A stretch of DNA of 17,565 nt from an uncultured Eubacteriales bacterium (GCA_934636325.1 CAKUAK010000091.1:1-17565), one strand, 5' to 3'. Shown: positions 5,805 through 13,663, counted from the first letter of the stretch. A program made the numbers and translations. The notes: a model not told the origin generated them from the letters alone.

Positions 5805-6668
5805 TTGCCCGATATACTTAAAGTAGAAAAGCTGTTCCACGTCTATTCGCCGGGTACGGCCTTTGAACGTACGGCCATAAAGGATATCGACCTGACGATA
5901 GCCGAGGGCGAGTTTGTCGGCCTTATCGGCCATACGGGCAGCGGCAAGTCGACCCTTGTGCAGCACTTAAACGGTCTGCTTGCCCCATCGTCGGGACATG
6001 TATATGTCGACGGCGAGGATATATACGAAACAAAAGAGGCCACCCGCCGCGCCCGCTTCAAGGTCGGGCTGGTCTTCCAGTATCCCGAATACCAGCTTTT
6101 TGAAGAGACGGTATATCGTGATATCGCCTTCGGCCCCAAAAACATGGGTCTCGACGAGGCCGAGATTGACCGCCGTGTCCGCCTTGCGGCCAGCCAGGTC
6201 GGCCTGCCGGAAAATGCCCTTGAGGCATCCCCCTTCGATCTTTCGGGCGGCCAGAAGCGCCGCGCTGCCCTGGCCGGGGTATTCGCCATGCAGCCCCGCC
6301 TGCTGGTCCTCGACGAGCCGATGGCCGGTCTCGATCCGGTCGGGCGCGAGGAGATACTTTCATGTATAGAGAGCTATCGCCAGTGCATCGGCTCGGCCGT
6401 GCTTTTCGTCACCCACAGCATGGAGGACGCCGCGAGGGTCTCCGACCGCCTTGTTGTCCTCGACCACGGCGGCATGCTGATGCAGGGGCCTCCGCAGGAG
6501 GTCTTTTCACAGTCGTCGCGCCTTATCGAAGCCGGACTTGACGTCCCGATGGTCACCCGGCTTTTCATCGAGCTGCGCTCCCGCGGCATTGATATTTCCG
6601 ATTCGGTCTACACCGTCGAACAGGGTCTGGCCGAGCTTTTAAGGCTCAAGGAGGGCAAGAATGCTTAA
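5805..6668 (+). CDS. ecfA2: ECF transporter ATPase EcfA2 (TTG start)
   Basis: A 287-residue partner ATPase of EcfA1. It has Walker A GHTGSGKS at 42-49, Q-loop FQYPEYQLF with Gln92, signature LSGGQ at 146-150, Walker B LLVLDEP with Asp170-Glu171, and H-switch His204 in VTHSMEDA. The FQYPEYQLF Q-loop and the A-G-L-D-P-V-G D-loop are typical of the A2 subunit. The start must be TTG at 5805-5807: AAGGAG lies 10 bases upstream, and the first in-frame ATG comes only after more than 110 codons, past Walker A. An ATG at 5795 inside the ribosome site is out of frame and stops within nine codons. The gene overlaps ecfT by 8 bases. The uncommon start codon and longish spacing suggest modest translation relative to A1. 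Confidence 0.93.
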   Translation: MPDILKVEKLFHVYSPGTAFERTAIKDIDLTIAEGEFVGLIGHTGSGKSTLVQHLNGLLAPSSGHVYVDGEDIYETKEATRRARFKVGLVFQYPEYQLFEETVYRDIAFGPKNMGLDEAEIDRRVRLAASQVGLPENALEASPFDLSGGQKRRAALAGVFAMQPRLLVLDEPMAGLDPVGREEILSCIESYRQCIGSAVLFVTHSMEDAARVSDRLVVLDHGGMLMQGPPQEVFSQSSRLIEAGLDVPMVTRLFIELRSRGIDISDSVYTVEQGLAELLRLKEGKNA

Positions 6669-7473
6669 AGATATAACGCTCGGCCAGTTTTTCCCCGGAA
6701 ACAGTCTTCTGCACCGTCTCGACCCGAGGGTCAAGATAGTCTGCGTCATCGCCTTTATCGCCGCCCTCTTCATATCGTCGAGCATGTGGGGCTATGCCCT
6801 CTGCTTCCTCTTTCTGGCCTGGTGCATAAAGATATCGCGCATATCGCCCAAGATGATACTCAAGAGCCTCAAGCCGCTGGTGATGGTGCTTATTTTCACC
6901 GGCGTGCTCAACATGCTCTATACCCCCGGGCAGGTGCTGGTCAGCTTCTGGATATTCCACATTACCAAAGAGGGCATATACAATGCCGTTTTCATGCTCT
7001 TCAGGATAATACTGCTGATCGCTTCGACCTCGATGCTGACCTATACGACCTCGCCCATCGCGCTGACCGACGGTCTTGAAAGCCTGCTGTCCCCCCTCAA
7101 GAAGCTGCATGTGCCGGTCCATGAGTTCGCCATGATGATGACCATCGCCCTGCGCTTCATCCCGACACTGATCGAAGAGACCGACAAGATCATCTCGGCC
7201 CAGAAGGCAAGGGGGGCCGATTTCGACAGCGGAAACCTCATCCAGCGGGCCAAGGCCCTTGTGCCGATACTGGTGCCCCTCTTTGTTTCGGCCTTCCGCC
7301 GCGCCGACGAGCTGGCCACCGCCATGGAGTGCCGTCTCTATCACGGCGGCGATGGCAGGACGAGGCTCAACACCCTGCGGGTGACGTCGCTCGACCGGTA
7401 TGCCGCCCTCTTTATGGCCGCCTTCTGCGCGCTGGTCATATTCTCGGGCCGCATCATGGGGATGATAATATGA
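6661..7473 (+). CDS. ecfT: ECF transporter transmembrane subunit EcfT
   Basis: A 270-residue integral membrane protein that couples the two ATPases to interchangeable S components. It opens with the family start FPGNSLLHRLDPRVKI and has hydrophobic segments near 25-55, 70-88, 105-130, and 245-268. Its cytoplasmic coupling helices carry the ARG signature at 183-185 (SAQKARGADFD). A second arginine motif lies in AMECRLY at 221-227, where Cys replaces the more usual small residue before Arg225. The length is normal. It overlaps ecfA2 by 8 bases and truA by ATGA, so the three are translationally coupled. The S component, and therefore the substrate, is encoded elsewhere. Confidence 0.93.
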   Translation: MLKDITLGQFFPGNSLLHRLDPRVKIVCVIAFIAALFISSSMWGYALCFLFLAWCIKISRISPKMILKSLKPLVMVLIFTGVLNMLYTPGQVLVSFWIFHITKEGIYNAVFMLFRIILLIASTSMLTYTTSPIALTDGLESLLSPLKKLHVPVHEFAMMMTIALRFIPTLIEETDKIISAQKARGADFDSGNLIQRAKALVPILVPLFVSAFRRADELATAMECRLYHGGDGRTRLNTLRVTSLDRYAALFMAAFCALVIFSGRIMGMII

Positions 7474-8237
7474 ACATCGCGCTGAGGCTTTCATATCTCG
7501 GCACGGCCTATCACGGCTGGCAGCGTCAGAACAACGGCGTCACCGTTCAGCAGATGCTGGAGGAGGCGGTCGAAAAGACCTGCTCTGTCAGGACTCATGT
7601 ATCGGGCTGCGGCCGCACCGACGCCGGTGTTCACGCCGAGGGCTATGTCGCCAGCGTCAAGATGGACTGCCGCATACCGATGGACAGGCTGCCCCACGCC
7701 CTTAACGCCCGCCTGCCCGACGATATCGTCATCCACGAGGCCAATATCGTCCCCGACGATTTTGACGCACGTTTTTCCTGCATATCCAAAGAGTACACAT
7801 ACCGCATCCACAACAGCGCCACCCGCGATCCATTCCTCAAGGACAGGGCATATTTTTATCCCCAGGCCCTTGACCTTGACCGCATGAAGCGGGCGGCGGC
7901 ACATTTTGTCGGCGTCCATGATTTTTCGGCTGTCCGGTCGACCGGCACGCCGGTGCGCTCTCCGGTAAGGGAGATATACTATCTCGATCTCTCGCGCCGT
8001 GGGGATATCATAGAGATAAAGGCCTGCGCCAACGGCTTTTTATACAACATGGTGCGGGCCATCGCCGGGACGCTGGTATTCTGCGGCTGCGGCAAAATAG
8101 ATCCGGACGATATCCCGGCGATACTTGAATCGAAGGACCGCGAGGCGGCCGGGCCGACCGCCCCGGCCTGCGGCCTTTACATGACAGCCCTTGATTACGG
8201 CATGGAGAAGATAAATGTCTGTTCAAAACAGCGATAA
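7470..8237 (+). CDS. truA: tRNA pseudouridine synthase A
   Basis: A 255-residue TruA that makes pseudouridine at positions 38-40 of the tRNA anticodon arm. The catalytic motif GCGRTDAGVHA has the nucleophile Asp51. The N-terminal YLGTAYHGWQRQ, the RFSCISKEYTYRIHN strand pair and the C-terminal FLYNMVR are also typical. I use the ATG at 7470, which overlaps the ecfT stop as ATGA. The frame is open further upstream from 7329, but that part lies inside ecfT and has no homology to TruA. Placement right after ecfA1-ecfA2-ecfT is the classic Firmicutes arrangement. It overlaps the DUF5711 gene by 23 bases. Confidence 0.95.
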   Translation: MNIALRLSYLGTAYHGWQRQNNGVTVQQMLEEAVEKTCSVRTHVSGCGRTDAGVHAEGYVASVKMDCRIPMDRLPHALNARLPDDIVIHEANIVPDDFDARFSCISKEYTYRIHNSATRDPFLKDRAYFYPQALDLDRMKRAAAHFVGVHDFSAVRSTGTPVRSPVREIYYLDLSRRGDIIEIKACANGFLYNMVRAIAGTLVFCGCGKIDPDDIPAILESKDREAAGPTAPACGLYMTALDYGMEKINVCSKQR

Positions 8238-9402
8238 GGTAATGCAGTTCCGCGAGGACCGGCGCCTGAACGTCATTTCGGCGCTGCGCAGCATCGCGCT
8301 GGCCGGTATGCTGGCCACGATAGTTTTCTGCATCTTTGCCTATCACGAGGATCTCAATCTCGACAATATAAAGCGTATAGTCTCTTATATCGACCGCCTG
8401 ACCTTCGACGGCCGCCCGACCGACACCTATGTTTTCGATTCGGGGCTCGACACGACCTACGCCGCCTTCGACGTCGGCATCGCCGCCTGCTCGGGCGGCA
8501 GCTTCAGGTTCATACCGCCCTTTGAGGATATGGACTATTCCTGCCAGATAAAATATGCCTCGCCGCAGATAGAGACCTGCGGCCAGAGCCTTTATGTCTA
8601 TGATCTGGGCGGACGAGGGATATCGCGCTTCAACAGCTATTCTCTGCTGGGCAGCGTGACCCTCGACAGCGATATCATCTCCCTTTCGGCCAACGATTCG
8701 GGCGATATATCGGTCGTCACCGATGAAAAGGGCTACCGCACGGCCGTGACGGTCTATTCCAAACGCTTCAAAGAGCTTTATAAATGGCAGACCTCCGAAC
8801 ACTTCGCCTTTCTCTCGGCCCTGTCGCCCGACGGCGGCACGGCGGCCGTGCTGTGCATCGGCCAGCAGAACGGCGCGGCGCGGTTTTATATAAGACTTCA
8901 GCCGACCGACGGCGGCGAATGCCGCGCCGAGATAGATCTGGGCGGCATGAAGGTATATTCCCTTGAATATTATTCAAACGACCGCCTTGTCGTCCTCGGC
9001 GAGGACGGCATATACTGCTATGACCAGGAGGGAAAGCTGAGCGACAGCTTCGGCTTCAACTCGGGCTCGCTGATAACCTTCAGCCACGAAAGGGGCGGCA
9101 TGTGCGCCGTCTCGCTCAAGGGTGAAAAGGGCGACAGCTCTTCGGTCCATGTGTTCGACGGCCGCTGCCGCGAGGTATACAGCCGCGACTGCTCGGGGGC
9201 CGTGCGCTTTATGGATCTTTCGGGCGATACGGTGGCCTTTATCACGCCCGAGGGGGTCGTAAAGGCCGATATCGCAGGCGGAGAAGAGCAGCAGGCGGAA
9301 CTTTCCGGCGCGCGGGGCGTCCTTATAACCGAGACGGGAAATGTGGCCGCCGTTTACAGCGACCACGCCCAGACGGTTTCTTTTGAAGAGACAGGAGAAT
9401 AA
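8215..9402 (+). CDS. DUF5711-family membrane-anchored protein
   Basis: A 395-residue protein. A short cytoplasmic head with basic residues is followed by one membrane helix at about 21-43 (LRSIALAGMLATIVFCIFAY). The rest is a large extracytoplasmic domain of repeated beta-rich stretches (YVYDLGGRGIS, GYRTAVTVYS, GIYCYDQEGK, VHVFDGRCREVYS), suggesting a beta-propeller. This matches the clostridial DUF5711 pattern, for which no function is established. ATG 8215 has GGAGA about 7 bases upstream and lies within the truA 3' end. It is followed 2 bases later by a CvpA-like gene, and this pairing suggests a shared envelope role. The propeller reading is inferred from repeat spacing. Confidence 0.75.
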   Translation: MSVQNSDKVMQFREDRRLNVISALRSIALAGMLATIVFCIFAYHEDLNLDNIKRIVSYIDRLTFDGRPTDTYVFDSGLDTTYAAFDVGIAACSGGSFRFIPPFEDMDYSCQIKYASPQIETCGQSLYVYDLGGRGISRFNSYSLLGSVTLDSDIISLSANDSGDISVVTDEKGYRTAVTVYSKRFKELYKWQTSEHFAFLSALSPDGGTAAVLCIGQQNGAARFYIRLQPTDGGECRAEIDLGGMKVYSLEYYSNDRLVVLGEDGIYCYDQEGKLSDSFGFNSGSLITFSHERGGMCAVSLKGEKGDSSSVHVFDGRCREVYSRDCSGAVRFMDLSGDTVAFITPEGVVKADIAGGEEQQAELSGARGVLITETGNVAAVYSDHAQTVSFEETGE

Positions 9403-9404
9403 GA

Positions 9405-10115
9405 ATGAAGAACCCTTATATTTTCGATATCATTTTTGCCGCCGTGCTGGCCTTCATGTATTGGCAGGGCAAGCGGCGCGGCGCATTCCGTGTGCTTTCC
9501 GGGATGTTCGGGACACTTATCGCATGGCTGGGGGCCTCGGCGCTGAGTACCTCGGTCATGCCCGTGACGGTAAAGCTCATGACGCCCTTTGCCAAAAGCG
9601 CCGTCGAGAAGGCAGCCGGTTCGATGGGCCTGTCGGAGATACTCGGCGTGAGCATACCGGCCGGGACCGGCACATCCGATCTTGCCGGGCAGGTGCTGCT
9701 GTCCGGGCTGACCGACCAGCTTTCGGCCATTGCCGATAAGCTGGGGATATCGGGCACCTTCAGCGGCGTTCTTTCGGGCGCTGCACCGGTCGAGACCGTG
9801 ACCCCGGCCGATCTGCTGACCCGCGCGATGGTCGAAAAGGCCGCGCCGGTGATAACCTTCTTTGTATTATTCGTCGCCATCAAGGCGGTGCTGGCCTTCG
9901 CCGTGCGCATAGGCAGCGCCGACTGGCCGATAATAGGCGCCGTCAACCGCCTTGCCGGCGGTGCGCTGGGCCTTGCGGGCGGGGCGGTCATCGTCGTCGC
10001 CCTCTGCGCCGGCATATTCGTGTTCGGCAGCACAGAGCCAGAGGGCATCACATCCTCGGTGCTGCTTGCCAAGAGTTTTACCGGCCGCCTGCTGGCGGGA
10101 TTTTTCGGCCGTTAA
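9405..10115 (+). CDS. CvpA-like membrane protein
   Basis: A 236-residue integral membrane protein with the CvpA-family layout. The N-terminal helix contains FDIIFAAVLAFMYWQGKRRG, followed by a glycine-rich second helix (SGMFGTLIAWLGA). A long, less hydrophobic loop at about 55-140 comes next, and then two or three more helices, one ending in GGAVIVVALCAGIFVFG. CvpA proteins are linked to envelope stress tolerance and, in E. coli, colicin V production. The function here is uncertain. The gene begins 2 bases after the DUF5711 stop, with an AGGAGA ribosome site. An 85-base gap separates it from pgsA. Confidence 0.72.
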   Translation: MKNPYIFDIIFAAVLAFMYWQGKRRGAFRVLSGMFGTLIAWLGASALSTSVMPVTVKLMTPFAKSAVEKAAGSMGLSEILGVSIPAGTGTSDLAGQVLLSGLTDQLSAIADKLGISGTFSGVLSGAAPVETVTPADLLTRAMVEKAAPVITFFVLFVAIKAVLAFAVRIGSADWPIIGAVNRLAGGALGLAGGAVIVVALCAGIFVFGSTEPEGITSSVLLAKSFTGRLLAGFFGR

Positions 10116-10200
10116 GGCCATAAAGATAATTTTTGCCGTTAACTGTTCATAATACCGACACAAAGGCGTGCTATCATAATATCATGATAAGGAGACCGAT
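10116..10200 (+). promoter_or_regulatory. Gap before pgsA with an inverted repeat
   Basis: TATCAT (10172-10177) and ATGATA (10184-10189) form an inverted repeat around a 6-base centre, ending at the AAGGAG ribosome site of pgsA. No well-spaced -35/-10 pair is evident, and GGCC-GTTAA-GGCC at 10108-10120 is too short for a terminator. The gap may hold an operator or a weak promoter, or the operon may simply read through. Confidence 0.3.
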
Positions 10201-10734
10201 ATGAACATACCAAACACATTGTCGCTTTTCCGTCTCTTCCTTGTTCCCGCCTTTCTGTTGGTCTTCTTTTCGGGCATGCCCTATTCCTACGCGGCGGCGA
10301 CGGGGATATTTCTGCTGGCCGGGCTGACCGATGTGCTTGACGGATACCTGGCGCGCAGATACGGCCAGATAACGGTGCTTGGGCGTGTGCTCGACCCCCT
10401 TGCCGACAAGCTGATGGTCATGTCGGTGCTGACCGCCATGTCCCTTTCGGACATGATACCCCTTGTCATTGCCATACTTTATGTCGTGAAGGAGACCCTT
10501 CAGATACTGGGAAGCGTTCTGCTTCTGCGATATATAAAAGATATGCCCCCGTCGAATATATGGGGCAAGACGGCCACCGTGCTTTTTTACGCCGCCATAA
10601 CGGTGTCGATGCTGCTCGATCTTCCGCGCACGGCGGAATACGCCCTCTTTGCCCCGGCCTTTATTGCGGTATCCGCTGCTATGGCGTCATATGTGTCGGT
10701 GGGCGTCAGACTTCTTAAGGAGATTTCAAAATGA
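10201..10734 (+). CDS. pgsA: CDP-diacylglycerol--glycerol-3-phosphate 3-phosphatidyltransferase
   Basis: A 177-residue membrane enzyme that makes phosphatidylglycerophosphate from CDP-diacylglycerol and glycerol 3-phosphate, the committed step to phosphatidylglycerol. The full CDP-alcohol phosphotransferase motif D-G-x2-A-R-x8-G-x3-D-x3-D is present, with Asp44, Asp47, Gly61, Asp65 and Asp69. The N-terminal MNIPNTLSLFRLFLVP is the standard PgsA start. About six hydrophobic helices are visible. Another CDP-alcohol acceptor cannot be fully excluded, but the N terminus strongly favours glycerol 3-phosphate. AAGGAG lies 6 bases before the ATG. Its stop overlaps the next start as ATGA, so the Clp ATPase is translationally coupled to it. 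Confidence 0.92.
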   Translation: MNIPNTLSLFRLFLVPAFLLVFFSGMPYSYAAATGIFLLAGLTDVLDGYLARRYGQITVLGRVLDPLADKLMVMSVLTAMSLSDMIPLVIAILYVVKETLQILGSVLLLRYIKDMPPSNIWGKTATVLFYAAITVSMLLDLPRTAEYALFAPAFIAVSAAMASYVSVGVRLLKEISK

Positions 10735-13064
10735 ACATACCTCTTTGTTCGAGATGCAAGAAAAATCTCGCCGTGGTATTTGTCACTAAAATAGAAAACG
10801 GCGTCACGAAAAACGAGGGCCTCTGCCTCAAGTGCGCCAAAGAGCTTGGGATAAAGCCGGTGTCCGATATGATGGAGCGCTTCGGCATAACCGACAGCGA
10901 CCTTGAAAACATGACCCGCGAGCTGACCGAGGGCGACGGCGAGGCCCTGCGCGGTCTTATGGAGAACTTCGGCAATATGGCCGTCGACCCCGATAGTCAG
11001 CCCGACGGCGGAGAGACAGCCCCCGGCGGCGACGATGGCGAGGATGAATCCTCCCGCGCCCCGGCCTTCCCGCTTTTCAGCTTCGGCAGCCGCCGCATGC
11101 CCCGTGAAAAGGAGCAGGAGGGGGAGAAGAAGGGCAAAAACAAGCCCTCTAAGTTCCTCTCGAAATACGCCATAGATCTGACCCAGCGCGCCCGGGACGG
11201 CAAGCTCGACCGGGTCATCGGCCGCGACAGCGAGACCGAAAGGGTCATCCAGATACTCAACCGCAGACAGAAGAACAATCCCTGCCTTATCGGCGAGCCG
11301 GGCGTCGGCAAGACGGCCGTGGCCGAGGGCCTGGCCCAGCGCATCGCCGCCGGCGACGTCCCCTATAAGCTGAAAAGCAAGCAGGTCTGGCTGCTCGATA
11401 TGACGGCCATGGTCGCCGGGACACAGTTCCGCGGCCAGTTCGAGAGCCGTATGAAGAACCTGATCGACGAAGTCAAGACCCTCGGGAATGTCATCCTTGT
11501 CATCGACGAGGTCCATAACCTTGTCGGCGCGGGAGATGCCGAGGGCTCTATGAACGCCGCCAATATCTTAAAGCCGGCGCTGTCCCGCGGCGAGATACAG
11601 GTCATCGGCGCGACGACCTTCAAGGAATACCGCCAGCACATCGAAAAGGATGCCGCGCTGGAGCGCCGCTTCCAGCCGGTCACGATAAACGAGCCCTCGA
11701 CCGACGAGACCTTCGAGATACTCAAGGGCGTCAAGGGCTATTACGAGAGCTTTCACGGCGTCACCGTGCCCGACGAGGTCATCCGCCAGGCCGTCTATCT
11801 GGCCGACAGATATATAAACGACCGCTTTATGCCCGACAAGGCCATCGACCTTCTCGACGAGGCCTGTTCGGATCTCAATCTGCGCAGCGCGTCGATCAAC
11901 CGCAGGGGCGAGCTGACGGAGGAGCTCGAACAGAAAAAGGAAGAGCTCGAGAGCCTGACCTCCGACGGCGAAGAGCCGGGAGAAGAGGTCTTTGCCCGCA
12001 TCGCCGAGCTCAAGAGCCGGGTCATGCAGATAGAGCAGCAGCTGGCCGCCATCGAGGCCGAGGCCGCGCCGGCCCTTTCGGTCGACGATCTTTCCCGGGT
12101 CATCGAGCTCTGGACCGGCATACCGGCCAGCAAGGTCAGGGAACAGGACTTCGAGCGTCTTATGAAGCTGGAGAGCCGCCTTAAAAAGCGTGTCATCGGC
12201 CAGGACGAGGCCAGCGAGGCCGTCGCCGCCGCCATACGCCGCAGGAGGGCCGGGGTGTCCCAGAAGCTCAAGCCGGTATCCTTCATCTTTGTCGGCCCCA
12301 CCGGCGTCGGCAAGACCGAGCTTGTAAAATGCCTTGCCGCCGATCTTTTCGCCACCGAGGACGCCCTTATTCGCCTCGACATGAGCGAATATATGGAGAA
12401 GCATTCGGTATCCAAGCTGATCGGCGCGCCGCCGGGATATGTCGGCTATGACGAGGCCGGACAGCTGACCGAAAAGATACGCCGCAGGCCCTATTCGGTC
12501 ATCCTCTTCGACGAGATAGAAAAGGCCCACCCCGACGTCCTCAATATCCTCCTTCAGATCCTTGACGACGGCCGTGTCACCGACGCCCAGGGGCGCAAGG
12601 TGTCCTTCGAGAATACCGTCATCCTAATGACCTCCTACGCCGGCAGCGACCGCAGCGCGGGCACGGTCGGCTTCGGCCGGAGCGTCACCCAGCAGGGCAG
12701 GGAAAAAGCCATGAACGCCCTTTCGGAGATCATGCGGCCCGAGTTCTTGAACCGCATCGACGAGGTCATACCCTTCAATCATTTGAGCGAGGATAACTTC
12801 CGCGACATATGCGCCATCATGCTGTCCGACCTTAAAAAGAGCCTTGCCAGAAGCGGCATAGAGTTCAGCTGGGACGACAAGACGGTCGATTATCTGACCC
12901 ACAAGTCCTTCTCGGTCAGGTTCGGCGCAAGGAACCTGCGCAGGCTGATCGAAAAAGAGGTCGAGGATAAGGCCGCGACCATGATAATAGAAAGCTATAA
13001 GGCGCCGCTCTCTGCCATCTCCGTCACCTCCGACGGCCGGCAGATCGTCATGGAGGGACGCTGA
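10731..13064 (+). CDS. ClpE/ClpC-like AAA+ unfoldase with N-terminal zinc finger
   Basis: A 777-residue Hsp100 ATPase with two AAA+ modules. The N terminus is a four-cysteine zinc finger (Cys6, Cys9, Cys32, Cys35) like ClpE/McsA rather than a double Clp_N repeat, followed by an acidic linker. D1 has Walker A GEPGVGKT (188-195) and Walker B with Asp259-Glu260. A coiled middle domain with ELTEELEQKKEELESL follows. D2 has Walker A GPTGVGKT (522-529), Walker B FDE (593-595), a ClpP-binding VGF loop (646-648) and a sensor-2 GARNLRR. It should unfold proteins for ClpP. In D2 the sensor-1 segment reads MTSYAGS with Tyr636, where the family usually has Asn (TSN). AAGGAG sits 8 bases before the ATG, and the start overlaps the pgsA stop. 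It is the last gene before the terminator at 13106. Confidence 0.9.
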   Translation: MNIPLCSRCKKNLAVVFVTKIENGVTKNEGLCLKCAKELGIKPVSDMMERFGITDSDLENMTRELTEGDGEALRGLMENFGNMAVDPDSQPDGGETAPGGDDGEDESSRAPAFPLFSFGSRRMPREKEQEGEKKGKNKPSKFLSKYAIDLTQRARDGKLDRVIGRDSETERVIQILNRRQKNNPCLIGEPGVGKTAVAEGLAQRIAAGDVPYKLKSKQVWLLDMTAMVAGTQFRGQFESRMKNLIDEVKTLGNVILVIDEVHNLVGAGDAEGSMNAANILKPALSRGEIQVIGATTFKEYRQHIEKDAALERRFQPVTINEPSTDETFEILKGVKGYYESFHGVTVPDEVIRQAVYLADRYINDRFMPDKAIDLLDEACSDLNLRSASINRRGELTEELEQKKEELESLTSDGEEPGEEVFARIAELKSRVMQIEQQLAAIEAEAAPALSVDDLSRVIELWTGIPASKVREQDFERLMKLESRLKKRVIGQDEASEAVAAAIRRRRAGVSQKLKPVSFIFVGPTGVGKTELVKCLAADLFATEDALIRLDMSEYMEKHSVSKLIGAPPGYVGYDEAGQLTEKIRRRPYSVILFDEIEKAHPDVLNILLQILDDGRVTDAQGRKVSFENTVILMTSYAGSDRSAGTVGFGRSVTQQGREKAMNALSEIMRPEFLNRIDEVIPFNHLSEDNFRDICAIMLSDLKKSLARSGIEFSWDDKTVDYLTHKSFSVRFGARNLRRLIEKEVEDKAATMIIESYKAPLSAISVTSDGRQIVMEGR

Positions 13065-13105
13065 TATACTGCGGCGTGAGCCCCGCAATATCAACGAAAG
13101 CAGCA

Positions 13106-13150
13106 GCGTCCCCACAAATACGCGATTTTGTGGGGACGCGTATGTTTTTC
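13106..13150 (+). terminator. Terminator of the ECF-pgsA-clp operon
   Basis: GCGTCCCCACAAA (13106-13118) pairs perfectly with TTTGTGGGGACGC (13127-13139) around an 8-base loop. GTATGTTTTTCC follows. This is a strong Rho-independent terminator 41 bases after the Clp stop, directly before the tRNA promoter. Confidence 0.9.
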
Positions 13151-13153
13151 CAC

Positions 13154-13182
13154 TTGACAATATCAAAAGCCCATGGTAAAAT
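13154..13182 (+). promoter_or_regulatory. Promoter of the tRNA cluster
   Basis: A perfect TTGACA (13154-13159), a 17-base spacer and TAAAAT (13177-13182) place the start of transcription about ten bases before tRNA-Gly, as expected for a strong stable-RNA promoter. Confidence 0.9.
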
Positions 13183-13198
13183 TGTAAAGCTGATATAT

Positions 13199-13272
13199 GC
13201 GGGTGTAGTTCAATGGTAGAATGTCAGCCTTCCAAGCTGAACACGTGGGTTCGATTCCCATCACCCGCTCCA
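13199..13272 (+). tRNA. tRNA-Gly (anticodon TCC)
   Basis: The acceptor stem GCGGGTG pairs with CACCCGC (13262-13268), the discriminator is T, and CCA is encoded at 13270-13272. The anticodon arm is TCAGC-CTTCCAA-GCTGA, giving TCC, which reads GGA. The D arm (GTTC) and T loop (TTCGATT) are intact. It is the first gene after the strong promoter. Confidence 0.97.
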
Positions 13273-13432
13273 GCTTGTTTAAACAGGCTGACCCCATATC
13301 GGCATATGTGCTCTGGTGGTTCGATAACGCTTTACCTCAGGTCTGATAAGGATTTGCCGGGAATACCGGCGGACAGGCTTTGCGCGTGTTTGTTTTGGCT
13401 GTCCCTTACCGGGCGGTACAATTTAATCATGT
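13273..13432 (+). promoter_or_regulatory. Spacer between tRNA-Gly and tRNA-Arg with a second promoter
   Basis: This 160-base gap is much longer than those between the other tRNAs. TTGGCT (13395-13400), a 16-base spacer and TACAAT (13417-13422) form a plausible promoter about ten bases before tRNA-Arg. A small hairpin GCCGG-GAATA-CCGGC lies upstream of it, and a T-loop-like GGTTCGATAA occurs near 13318. I found no full cloverleaf and no protein gene. Confidence 0.5.
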
Positions 13433-13509
13433 GTGCCTGTAGCTCAGCAGGATAGAGCAACTGCCTTCTAAGCAGTAGGTTGGGGGTTCGAGTCCCTCCA
13501 GGCACGCCA
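13433..13509 (+). tRNA. tRNA-Arg (anticodon TCT)
   Basis: The acceptor stem GTGCCTG pairs with CAGGCAC (13499-13505), the discriminator is G and the CCA is encoded. The anticodon arm ACTGC-CTTCTAA-GCAGT gives TCT, which reads AGA. At 77 bases it is full length, with the usual GCTC D stem and TTCGAGT T loop. Confidence 0.97.
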
Positions 13510-13516
13510 TTCATGT

Positions 13517-13594
<78 letters not shown>

Positions 13595-13663
13595 TTTTTT
13601 ATTTCTTCTCCGCTTGATGCGCTGATATCTCATAAACGGCCTGACGGCGGTTTTATTTTGCAA

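Noticed and set aside
7329..7469. Longer N terminus for TruA
   Set aside because: The extra segment lies inside ecfT and lacks TruA similarity. ATG 7470 begins the canonical MNIALRLSYLGTAYHGW.
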